The notes beneath the pieces are model-generated. The model did no database searches. It had not been told where the DNA came from and saw only the letters and a program-made list of their open reading frames with translations. A stretch of 64,000 nucleotides of DNA, taken from assembly GCA_020041925.1 (NCBI GenBank), contig CP083409.1. One strand, 5' to 3'. The position numbers and the translations under genes were made by a program. Shown in pieces: positions 37,690 through 44,744 of this stretch. Within the stretch, counting starts at the first letter, position 1. The number at the start of each line of letters is the position of its first letter. The stretch is from Faucicola osloensis_D. GTDB taxonomy: Bacteria > Pseudomonadota > Gammaproteobacteria > Pseudomonadales > Moraxellaceae.

Positions 37690-37746
37690 GACCGCACGCT
37701 CCTTTCTCCCAATATCGATATAACATTTGCATCAAATAAAAAAGAC

Positions 37747-37799
37747 ATTATTCCATAAATTATTGATTATACTTAATAACCATAACTGATATGAATATA
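37747..37799 (-). promoter_or_regulatory. 53-bp shared element upstream of yeiH
   Basis: Ungapped 53-bp alignment with 41018-41070 upstream of ssuA, 40 of 53 positions identical by my count. It opens ATTATTCCA and ends TGATA.GAATATA on the plus strand, with the strongest conservation at both ends. It is AT-rich with GGAATAAT in gene sense, which suits a CysB/Cbl-type LysR site. Confidence 0.65.
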
Positions 37800-37934
37800 A
37801 TAAATTCTACTAACAGGCCGTACTGTGAGCGCATAATGTTTAGGTGGTTTTTACTGACTGAGAGCGTATGAAAGCGCTGAACCCAGCGTTGAATAGCATA
37901 GCTAGAGAAAATCAACCCTATTAATCTTATCGCT

Positions 37935-37966
37935 AAAAAAGCCCATTAATTTTTTAATGGGCTTTT
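37935..37966 (-). terminator. Terminator after ssuB
   Basis: Arms AAGCCCATTAA (37939-37949) and TTAATGGGCTT (37954-37964) with A/T tracts on both sides, 77 bp beyond the ssuB stop. Confidence 0.85.
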
Positions 37967-38042
37967 GCTAAATAAAGGATGCTAAAGGGTGGCAAAGAGT
38001 GCCAAAAGGTGTCAGTGGCTTGTCATTGACCGATGGACAGGC

Positions 38043-38834
38043 TCAATGCACCGCTAAAATCTTATCCAGCACAATTTGCTCAAATGGCGCAGTTTTAGTC
38101 ATATTATTACGGGGATGGGGCAATAAGATTGGCAAATCCAGTCCAATTTTGCCTTGTTCAATTAAAATCACCCTATCAGCAGTGATGACCGCTTCACTGA
38201 CATCATGGGTCACTAAAATCACCGTAAATCGATGTTCTTGCCATAATTTGACCAATAGTTGCTGCATATCAAGACGGGTTAACGCATCGAGCGCCCCCAA
38301 TGGCTCATCAAGTAGCAACAGCTGGGGACGATGAATAATCGCTCTGGCCAAAGCCACTCGCTGCTTTTGCCCCCCTGACAATGCCGATGGCCAATCATCA
38401 GCCCGCTCTGCCAAGCCGACCTCTGCCAACGCTTTCAACGCTTGCGCTTTCCAATCTGGCGTTTTTAGCCCAAGCCCCACATTTTCCAGTACCGTTTTCC
38501 AAGGTAATAATCGGTCATCTTGGAACATTAGCCGCGTAGATTGTCGCCATGCCTGAGGCGACATTGCTTGATTGGCAATTGACATGGCTGTCAACTCCCC
38601 ACTACTCGCCGTTTCTAACTGCGCAAGTAAACGCAGCAGTGTTGATTTGCCACAGCCACTGTGCCCGACAATAGCGATAAAATCACCACTTTGAATGTGC
38701 AAATCTAGGTCTTTAATGACTTCTCGATTATCAAATTTTTTGACCACATTGGTTAAGCTTAAAGCCAATCCTGCTGAGGTTTTTGATGGCGTTCTGGATG
38801 ACGCTGACAATGGCGCTGACAATGGCGTTGACAT
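38043..38834 (-). CDS. ssuB: Aliphatic sulfonate ABC transporter ATPase
   Basis: 263 aa. Walker A GHSGCGKST, signature LSGGQKQR, Walker B LLLLDEPLGALD and switch His THDVSEA are present. The Gln-loop segment LMFQDDRLLPWKTVLENV is typical for SsuB/TauB. The start at 38834 overlaps the ssuC stop as TAATG with GGAGCAC upstream, so the genes are coupled; a longer frame to 38876 is unlikely. The N-terminus carries a Ser/Pro/Ala-rich extension of about 30 residues. The C-terminus is about 45 residues past the last motif. Confidence 0.93.
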   Translation of the reverse strand: MSTPLSAPLSASSRTPSKTSAGLALSLTNVVKKFDNREVIKDLDLHIQSGDFIAIVGHSGCGKSTLLRLLAQLETASSGELTAMSIANQAMSPQAWRQSTRLMFQDDRLLPWKTVLENVGLGLKTPDWKAQALKALAEVGLAERADDWPSALSGGQKQRVALARAIIHRPQLLLLDEPLGALDALTRLDMQQLLVKLWQEHRFTVILVTHDVSEAVITADRVILIEQGKIGLDLPILLPHPRNNMTKTAPFEQIVLDKILAVH

Positions 38835-39730
38835 TAGTGTGCTCCTTGTTGGTAAGCGGGGTGCCATTTGAGCCAAACAAACTCAAGCTTTTTGGCAATA
38901 AAATCGGCTAAAAATCCTAATAATGCATAAACCAAGATTGAAAACATAATGATATCAATCTGAAAAAACTCGCGAGCGTGCATGGCTAAATACCCAATGC
39001 CTGTGGTTGCCGAAATGGTTTCCGCGACAATCAGCGTCAGCCACATAATGCCCAATGAAAAACGCACCCCCACCAAAATACTCGGCAATGCCCCAGGTAA
39101 AATCACTTCTTTAAACAATGCCCAACCTGTTAAATCATAGCTTTTTGCCATCTCGACCAGATGTTTATCCACATTACGCACGCCATGATAGGTATTCAAA
39201 TAAATCGGAAAAAATGTGCCAACTGCCACCAAAAAAATCTTTGCCGCTTCATCAATCCCAAACCACACAATGACCAGGGGAATTAATGCCAAATGTGGAA
39301 TGTTTCTCAGCATTTGAAAGGTGGTATCCAATAACGTGCGAAATACAGGCAAAGTGCTGGTCAATAGCCCAAACCCCAACCCAAACAACCCGCCAATCAA
39401 CAACCCAGCAAACGCTCGCAGCGCACTAATACCGAGATGCTGCCAAAGCTCACCACTTTTTATGAGTTCATAGCCCGCTTGAAGAACGGCATTGGGTGAT
39501 GAAATATTTTTAAGGTAAGCTTCAGGCAGTAGTTGAAAACTTGCTACCAGCTGCCAACCCGCCAACATAAGTAACGGCAACCACCAACCCCCTGTACGCG
39601 CAAATAGGGTTTTTACAACATTGCGGGTTGACAATGTCTTGACTGGCGCATTCACCCTTATCGGTTTCGTCGGTAGCGGCTTTGATGCCGCTACCACTGA
39701 ATTATCCGCAACAAAACTTGACGTTTTCAT
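38834..39730 (-). CDS. ssuC: Aliphatic sulfonate ABC transporter permease
   Basis: 298 aa, about six helices after a polar N-terminus of about 45 residues. The EAA loop is in LVEMAKSYDLTGWALFKEVILPGALPSILVGVRFSLGIMW. RNIPHLALIPLVIVWFGIDE is typical of the SsuC/TauC family. ATG 39730 is used, with GAGAGA upstream; a TTG two codons earlier is also possible. It is coupled to ssuB. Confidence 0.93.
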   Translation of the reverse strand: MKTSSFVADNSVVAASKPLPTKPIRVNAPVKTLSTRNVVKTLFARTGGWWLPLLMLAGWQLVASFQLLPEAYLKNISSPNAVLQAGYELIKSGELWQHLGISALRAFAGLLIGGLFGLGFGLLTSTLPVFRTLLDTTFQMLRNIPHLALIPLVIVWFGIDEAAKIFLVAVGTFFPIYLNTYHGVRNVDKHLVEMAKSYDLTGWALFKEVILPGALPSILVGVRFSLGIMWLTLIVAETISATTGIGYLAMHAREFFQIDIIMFSILVYALLGFLADFIAKKLEFVWLKWHPAYQQGAH

Positions 39731-39852
39731 AAACAATCTCTCAATGCAAATTTATCAATGCAACTTTATTAATGACTGTTAAAAGCTTAACTGTCGCCTG
39801 TATCACTTCAAGGTAGTAAGCGCAAGCTAGCGTCATAAAGATTACCTACCCT

Positions 39853-39885
39853 TTTTTACTAGCTTTTTACTAGCTTTTTACTAGC
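39853..39885. repeat. Three perfect 11-bp tandem repeats between ssuA and ssuC
   Basis: Unit TTTTTACTAGC at 39853-39863, 39864-39874 and 39875-39885, 8 bp downstream of the ssuA stop on the minus strand. It may affect stability or copy balance of the ssuA and ssuCB parts of the transcript. Confidence 0.8.
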
Positions 39886-39893
39886 CATAGCGT

Positions 39894-40910
39894 TTACTTG
39901 GGTGGATACCAAACAATATCTTTTACCTGTATTTGTTTTGGCAGCAATTTATTTTTATAAAAAGTATCAGCTTCTTGCTGCTGGGCTTGAATGATGTCAT
40001 CGGTGATATAGTTGACACCGTAATTTCTTGATTTCACCGAGGCTAACGCCACATCAGGTTTTAGATTGGTAACTTTTTGGATCATTTTGCTAAAAGTTAC
40101 TGGGTCAGCGGTAATCGCTTTATCCGCTTCATCAATGGCTTTGACAATGTCTTTAACCACATCGGGATGTTGTTGAGCAAAATCCGTTGATGCCAAATAA
40201 AACGATGTATTATTGGGCTTAAGACCTGTAGCGTCGGTCAAAACTCGCGCTTTTAGCTCAATTTTGGCACTCGATAGATAAGGCTCCCAAACGGTCCAAG
40301 CATCCAATTTCCCCGATTCAAAGGCAGCACGGGCATCAGATGGCTGTAAATACTTGACATCTATGTCAGCAAAACTCAATTTGTCACGTTCCAATGCTTT
40401 TAGTAATGTATAGTTAGCACTAGAGCCTTTAGTCACCGCCACAGATTTACCTTTTAATTCGGCCACTGACTTTAAGGTTGAACTCGCGGGGACAATGACG
40501 GCTTCAGACTGTGGTGAAGGTTTTTCATAGGCAACATACACTAGATTACTACCCGCAGCTTGGGCAAAAATAGGTGGGGTGTCCCCTGTGGTGCCAAAGT
40601 CAATATTGTTGGTATTTAGCGCTTCTAGCATCGGCGGTCCCGATTGAAACTGCACCCAATTGACTTTGATGCCGGATTTTTCGAGCGACTTTTCAAGCAG
40701 CTTACTTTCCCGTAAATACACCAACGCCCCTGAACTTTGTAATCCGATACGCACTTCTTCGAGTGGTTTTGAATCACCGGTCTTAGTGCCATTGGTGTGT
40801 GCTTCATTGGTGGTTGCCGCATTGGCAGATTTGGTGGTATTTTGCTGGCAACCTGCTAATAGCAAGCTAATACTAAACCCCGAAATAAGTAGAGCAGAAA
40901 CTTTTTTCAT
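39894..40910 (-). CDS. ssuA: Aliphatic sulfonate-binding lipoprotein
   Basis: 338 aa. A lipoprotein signal MKKVSALLISGFSISLLLAGC with Cys21 as the likely lipid site, then a Thr/Asn/Ala-rich linker. The SsuA/TauA/NrtA-like fold shows VRIGLQSSGALVYLRES, GPPMLEALNTNNIDFGTTGDTPPIFAQAAG, and AWTVWEPYLS. It captures sulfonates for the SsuBC transporter. As a lipoprotein it is anchored, unlike soluble E. coli SsuA, which matches Acinetobacter-like relatives. The 53-bp element lies upstream. Confidence 0.92.
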   Translation of the reverse strand: MKKVSALLISGFSISLLLAGCQQNTTKSANAATTNEAHTNGTKTGDSKPLEEVRIGLQSSGALVYLRESKLLEKSLEKSGIKVNWVQFQSGPPMLEALNTNNIDFGTTGDTPPIFAQAAGSNLVYVAYEKPSPQSEAVIVPASSTLKSVAELKGKSVAVTKGSSANYTLLKALERDKLSFADIDVKYLQPSDARAAFESGKLDAWTVWEPYLSSAKIELKARVLTDATGLKPNNTSFYLASTDFAQQHPDVVKDIVKAIDEADKAITADPVTFSKMIQKVTNLKPDVALASVKSRNYGVNYITDDIIQAQQQEADTFYKNKLLPKQIQVKDIVWYPPK

Positions 40911-41268
40911 TACAACACCTTATGCAATATTTAGGACAATTTGTCCTTATCCTCAAAATTTCATTTTTTTCGATATGAAATGCTATCAAGCGCTATCAAA
41001 CATCATCGAATGGCGCTATTATTCCACAGAATAATAACAAAGCTTAATAATTATAATTGATAAGAATATAGAGGAATTTGCTAACCGCTTTAATTTTTGT
41101 TTATTGATAGCGGAAGGGTGTATGGACAGATAAATGCTATTCTGCGTAGAGAAAAACATAGGGCGCAATCGCTACAGCCAGTGCTGGACCGTTCATTTAT
41201 TCGGGGTAATAATAGCGGACAAACATTCCTAGATTGTTGTTCGTGTATTTGTAAAATGCGTTATTCTC
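40911..41268. other. 358-bp spacer upstream of ssuA
   Basis: Contains the 53-bp shared element (41018-41070) and the ssuA promoter; the rest (41071-41268) shows no supported gene although short frames exist. Confidence 0.5.
41018..41070 (-). promoter_or_regulatory. 53-bp shared element upstream of ssuA
   Basis: Partner of the element at 37747-37799; it starts 108 bp upstream of the ssuA ATG (58 bp in the case of yeiH). Position and AT content suggest a CysB/Cbl-type activator site. Confidence 0.65.
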
Positions 41269-41931
41269 TTAGTCATGCCGTGAAATAGCTTGCCATAGGA
41301 TATCAAACAAAGGATCAAAGTCAGCTGTCATCGGTTTGGCAGCGTGTCTTAACACGTGCATCAGCCCCAATCGGGTGATAAACCCCATAAACACATCTAA
41401 TAAGGTTTTAAGCGAGACATTTTGATTAAGCTCCCCACGCTGCTGCCCATCCGACAACACTTGCAAAAAAGCTTCCATCAAATCCTTGTTTTCATAAATG
41501 GCAATATGTTGATAGTGGGAGACAGGAATCGCTGTAGAAAAAAACAATACCGCATCAGGATTGTGGTCAACAAAATCAAACATCACCCATAGCGTCTTAC
41601 GCAGCCGGTCTTTGACACTATCAATACCGCTCAAATGGTCAATCATTCGAGCGGCTAGGCGACTAAGCACTCGATCTAAAATCACATAAATCAGCGTGTT
41701 TTTATCGCCAAAATATTTATACAAGGTCTGCAGTGACACGTTCGCGTGTTTTGCAATTGACTGCATAGTCACACTATCCGCAGCGACCTCACTCTCACCA
41801 CTGGCATACAGTGTAATCACACTTTTTTCGATTTTATCTAAGGTTGCAGGTCGTATCTGCGCAAGTAAGGTTAAATCACCCATTGTATTACTAGGACGTC
41901 CAAGCGTCATTGGCTTTTTCAACGCAGTCAT
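41269..41931 (-). CDS. TetR-family regulator of the beta-oxidation operon
   Basis: 220 aa. The N-terminal HTH lies at about 50-85 (VTMQSIAKHANVSLQTLYKYFGDKNTLIYVIL in the usual helix pattern) after a leader of about 40 residues. The C-terminal domain is helical and Leu/Met/Phe-rich, a likely acyl-CoA or fatty-acid pocket. It is divergent from the acyl-CoA dehydrogenase gene, with three copies of one palindrome in the 282-bp spacer, so it most likely represses the operon and itself. Confidence 0.88.
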   Translation of the reverse strand: MTALKKPMTLGRPSNTMGDLTLLAQIRPATLDKIEKSVITLYASGESEVAADSVTMQSIAKHANVSLQTLYKYFGDKNTLIYVILDRVLSRLAARMIDHLSGIDSVKDRLRKTLWVMFDFVDHNPDAVLFFSTAIPVSHYQHIAIYENKDLMEAFLQVLSDGQQRGELNQNVSLKTLLDVFMGFITRLGLMHVLRHAAKPMTADFDPLFDILWQAISRHD

Positions 41932-41959
41932 AACATTCTCTATTTAGATATTTAAAAAA

Positions 41960-41977
41960 TAGTAATATAGGTTACCA
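41960..41977. promoter_or_regulatory. Candidate TetR operator, copy 1
   Basis: TAGTAAT-ATAG-GTTACCA: an 18-bp imperfect inverted repeat of the same layout as the sites at 42078 and 42150. It lies 29 bp upstream of the tetR start, so it may serve autoregulation. Confidence 0.65.
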
Positions 41978-42077
41978 TATCTGCAGACAATATTGTTCTC
42001 ATTTTTTATCTTTGTTATGATGGCGGCATTATTTGGCTATTTAATCATAATCTTAGGGTTTTTATTTAGTATTACAT

Positions 42078-42095
42078 TGGTAATATAAATTACCT
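42078..42095. promoter_or_regulatory. Candidate TetR operator, copy 2
   Basis: TGGTAAT-ATAA-ATTACCT: arms GGTAAT (42079-42084) and ATTACC (42089-42094) with a 4-bp spacer. Confidence 0.7.
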
Positions 42096-42149
42096 TTATA
42101 ATATAATTTAAGGATAAATAACTATAAATAGCCGAGCAATTTTTTAAGG

Positions 42150-42167
42150 TAGTAATTAATATTACTA
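42150..42167. promoter_or_regulatory. Candidate TetR operator, copy 3
   Basis: TAGTAAT-TAAT-ATTACTA: perfect 7-bp arms with a 4-bp spacer, 47 bp upstream of the acyl-CoA dehydrogenase ATG, a good place to block its promoter. Confidence 0.7.
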
Positions 42168-42213
42168 TTATAACGGTTTAATTAATCTCTCAATAACGAA
42201 CGAGGAATCAAGG

Positions 42214-43362
42214 ATGATCAACCATTTTGAATCAAGCTGGATGAACGAAGAAGTCGCCATGCTAGAAGATACTGCCAAGAAGTTTTTTCAAACTTGGATC
42301 GATAAAGACATCGAGTGGCGAAAAAACGGCATGATGGATAAAGAAGCATGGCTTGAAGCAGGCTCGATGGGCTTTTTATGTGCATCGATGCCTGAAGAGT
42401 ATGGCGGTGCCGGTGGCGACTTTCGTCATGAAGCGGCATTGATTTATGCCCAAGCCGATGCGGCCTTGAGCGGATTTGGTGGCTTTTTGCATTCAGGTAT
42501 TGTGGCACCTTATATCTTGCATCATGGCAGTGAACAGCAAAAACAGCGTTGGTTACCAAAAATGGCAACGGGCGAATTGGTTGGTGCGATTGCGATGACT
42601 GAGCCAGGTACGGGTTCAGATTTGCAAGCTATCAAAACCTATGCCGTTAAAGACGGTGATGACTACATTTTAAATGGTTCTAAAACCTTTATTACCAATG
42701 GCCAGTTAGCCAATTTAATCATCGTCGCTTGTAAAACCGACCGCGAAAAAGGCGCTCAAGGTGTGTCTTTATTGGTGTTAGAAACCGATGGTTTAGCAGG
42801 CTTTGAGCGGGGTCGCAACTTAGAGAAAATCGGTCTGTCATCACAAGATACCTCAGAGTTGTTCTTCAATAATGTGCGTGTCCCACAGAAAAATTTATTG
42901 GGCAGTGTGGAGGGCATGGGCTTTATTCAGTTGATGCAAGAGTTGCCACAAGAACGCTTAATCATTGCGTTAGCGGCAGCGGGGGCGATTAAGAAATCGA
43001 TTGAACTTACCATCGAATATACCAAAGAACGCCACGCCTTTAACAAGCCTGTGTGGTCATTCCAAAATACCCGATTTAAACTTGCCGAATGTAATGCCGA
43101 CTACCTTGCCGTCAGGGCGATGTGTGATGCGGCACTGGAAGCCCATCTTAACAAAAAACTGACCGTACAACATGCGGCGCTATTAAAAGCGTTTACCACG
43201 GATAAACAAGCCAAAGTCACGGATGAATGCTTACAGCTATTTGGTGGCTATGGTTATATGCTGGAGTATCCGATTGCCCGATTATACGCCGATGCCCGAG
43301 TGCAAAAAATCTATGGCGGTACCAATGAAATCATGAAAGAGTTGGCGTCTCGTTTTATGTAA
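42214..43362 (+). CDS. Acyl-CoA dehydrogenase
   Basis: 382 aa. FAD enzyme for the first beta-oxidation step. Visible are AMTEPGTGSDLQAIKTYA (FAD/substrate loop), NGSKTFITNGQ, and the C-terminal QLFGGYGYMLEYPIARLYADARVQKIYGGTNEIM. Gly replaces Glu at the IYEGT position used as base in short/medium-chain enzymes; the base may instead be a Glu in SIELTIEYTKERHAF, as in long-chain and isovaleryl types. It is the first gene of the five-gene operon and lies behind three candidate operators. AACGAGGAAT precedes the ATG. Confidence 0.92.
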   Translation: MINHFESSWMNEEVAMLEDTAKKFFQTWIDKDIEWRKNGMMDKEAWLEAGSMGFLCASMPEEYGGAGGDFRHEAALIYAQADAALSGFGGFLHSGIVAPYILHHGSEQQKQRWLPKMATGELVGAIAMTEPGTGSDLQAIKTYAVKDGDDYILNGSKTFITNGQLANLIIVACKTDREKGAQGVSLLVLETDGLAGFERGRNLEKIGLSSQDTSELFFNNVRVPQKNLLGSVEGMGFIQLMQELPQERLIIALAAAGAIKKSIELTIEYTKERHAFNKPVWSFQNTRFKLAECNADYLAVRAMCDAALEAHLNKKLTVQHAALLKAFTTDKQAKVTDECLQLFGGYGYMLEYPIARLYADARVQKIYGGTNEIMKELASRFM

Positions 43363-43403
43363 CTTATCGTCTTATATGGCTGAGCCAGTTTTTAGCTAGC
43401 CTA

Positions 43404-43437
43404 GATATTGGTATCAGATATTGGTATTAGCTATTAG
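43404..43437. repeat. Short direct repeat between acyl-CoA dehydrogenase and thiolase genes
   Basis: AGATATTGGTAT occurs twice in tandem (about 15 bp apart), followed by TAG.TATTAGG variants. No function is evident. Confidence 0.45.
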
Positions 43438-43487
43438 GACTAGCCATTAGGAATTGACAAATTTTAATCATGATTAAGGAAAATCAA

Positions 43488-44696
43488 ATGAGTAATACCG
43501 CTTATATTTATGATGCTATCCGCACCCCGCGTGGTAAAGGCAAATCCGATGGCAGCTTGCACCAAGTCGCCCCAATTTGGTTAATCAGGGAACTGCTGAC
43601 AAATTTACAGTCACGCAATCAGTTGGACACGCAGCTCGTGGATGATGTGGTACTAGGTTGTGTCACCCCCGTTGGTGAGCAAGGCTCGGATATCGCCAGA
43701 ATTGCGGTAATTGATGCCGGTTGGGCAGAATCAGTGGCAGGCGTTACTTTATCACGGTTTTGTGCATCAGGGTTAGAGTCGATTAATTTAGCCGCGAGCA
43801 AAATCATGTCAGGCATGGAAGACATGGTGGTGGCAGGTGGCGTGGAGTCTATGAGCCGTGTCAAAATGGGGTTAGACGGCGGGGCTTGGTATATGGACCC
43901 ACGCGTCAATACCGCCACGGGCTTTGCCCCACAGGGCATCGGCGCTGATACGATTGCGACGTTAGAAGGGTTTAGTCGCAGTGATGTTGATGCCTATGCC
44001 ACCGAGTCTCATCGCAGAGCCCAGCAGGCTTCCGACCAAGGGTATTTTGCGAAATCAATTATGCCTGTTAAAGATATCAATGGTCTGATGATTTTAGACC
44101 ATGACGAAACCATTCGCGCTGATACCAGCGTTGAACGCTTGGCAGAATTAAAGCCCTCGTTTGCCATGCCAGGAAAAATGGGCTTTGATAAAGTGGTCTT
44201 AGATAAATATGCCACGATTGAAAAAATTAACCATGTGCACCATGCCGGTAACTCATCAGGTATCGTTGACGGGGCCGCGTTATGTCTGCTTGGTAGTCAA
44301 TCAGCGGGACAAGCAGCGAATTTAACACCCCGCGCCAAAGTCACGATGGCGGCAGTAGTGGGGTCAGAACCGACGATTATGCTAACAGGTCCGACACTGG
44401 CCGCAAGAAAAGCCTTAACCCGGGCGAATATGCAGGTGTCTGATATTGACCTATGGGAAATTAATGAAGCGTTTGCAGCGGTGCCAATGAAAACGGCAAA
44501 AGACCTAGGGCTTGATATGGATATCGTGAATGTCAACGGTGGTGCGATTGCGATGGGACATCCATTAGGCGCAACAGGGGCAATTTTGATTAATATCTTG
44601 TTAGATGAATTGGAGCGTCGTGATTTGACCACTGGACTTGCGACCTTATGTGTCGGTGGCGGTATGGGTATTGCCACGATTATTGAACGTGTTTAA
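43488..44696 (+). CDS. Acetyl-CoA C-acyltransferase (thiolase)
   Basis: 402 aa. Thiolytic cleavage of 3-ketoacyl-CoA. The nucleophile Cys is in LSRFCASGLESINLAASKI, His in GGAIAMGHPLGATGA, and the second Cys in TLCVGGGMGIA. It resembles FadI/FadA-type enzymes. ATG 43488 has AAGGAAAATCAA upstream and is preferred to the ATG at 43470. Lies between the dehydrogenase and the multifunctional FadB/J gene. Confidence 0.93.
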   Translation: MSNTAYIYDAIRTPRGKGKSDGSLHQVAPIWLIRELLTNLQSRNQLDTQLVDDVVLGCVTPVGEQGSDIARIAVIDAGWAESVAGVTLSRFCASGLESINLAASKIMSGMEDMVVAGGVESMSRVKMGLDGGAWYMDPRVNTATGFAPQGIGADTIATLEGFSRSDVDAYATESHRRAQQASDQGYFAKSIMPVKDINGLMILDHDETIRADTSVERLAELKPSFAMPGKMGFDKVVLDKYATIEKINHVHHAGNSSGIVDGAALCLLGSQSAGQAANLTPRAKVTMAAVVGSEPTIMLTGPTLAARKALTRANMQVSDIDLWEINEAFAAVPMKTAKDLGLDMDIVNVNGGAIAMGHPLGATGAILINILLDELERRDLTTGLATLCVGGGMGIATIIERV

Positions 44697-44744
44697 GTCG
44701 CCTATTTAATTGAATTAAAAAACTGAAGAAAAAAGGATGTTTCT

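Larger units (their letters stand above)
37690..38042. other. 353-bp spacer between yeiH and ssuB
   Basis: No gene. It contains the 53-bp shared element (37747-37799), i.e. the yeiH promoter region, and the ssuB terminator (37935-37966). The part 37800-37930 shows nothing recognisable. Confidence 0.6.

Noticed and set aside
39853..39885. Possible CRISPR-like repeat
   Set aside because: Three 11-bp tandem units without spacers and no cas genes; a simple tandem repeat.
41097..41288. 63-codon frame between ssuA and the TetR gene
   Set aside because: No ribosome binding site or domain; it overlaps the tetR 3' end and reads like non-coding DNA.
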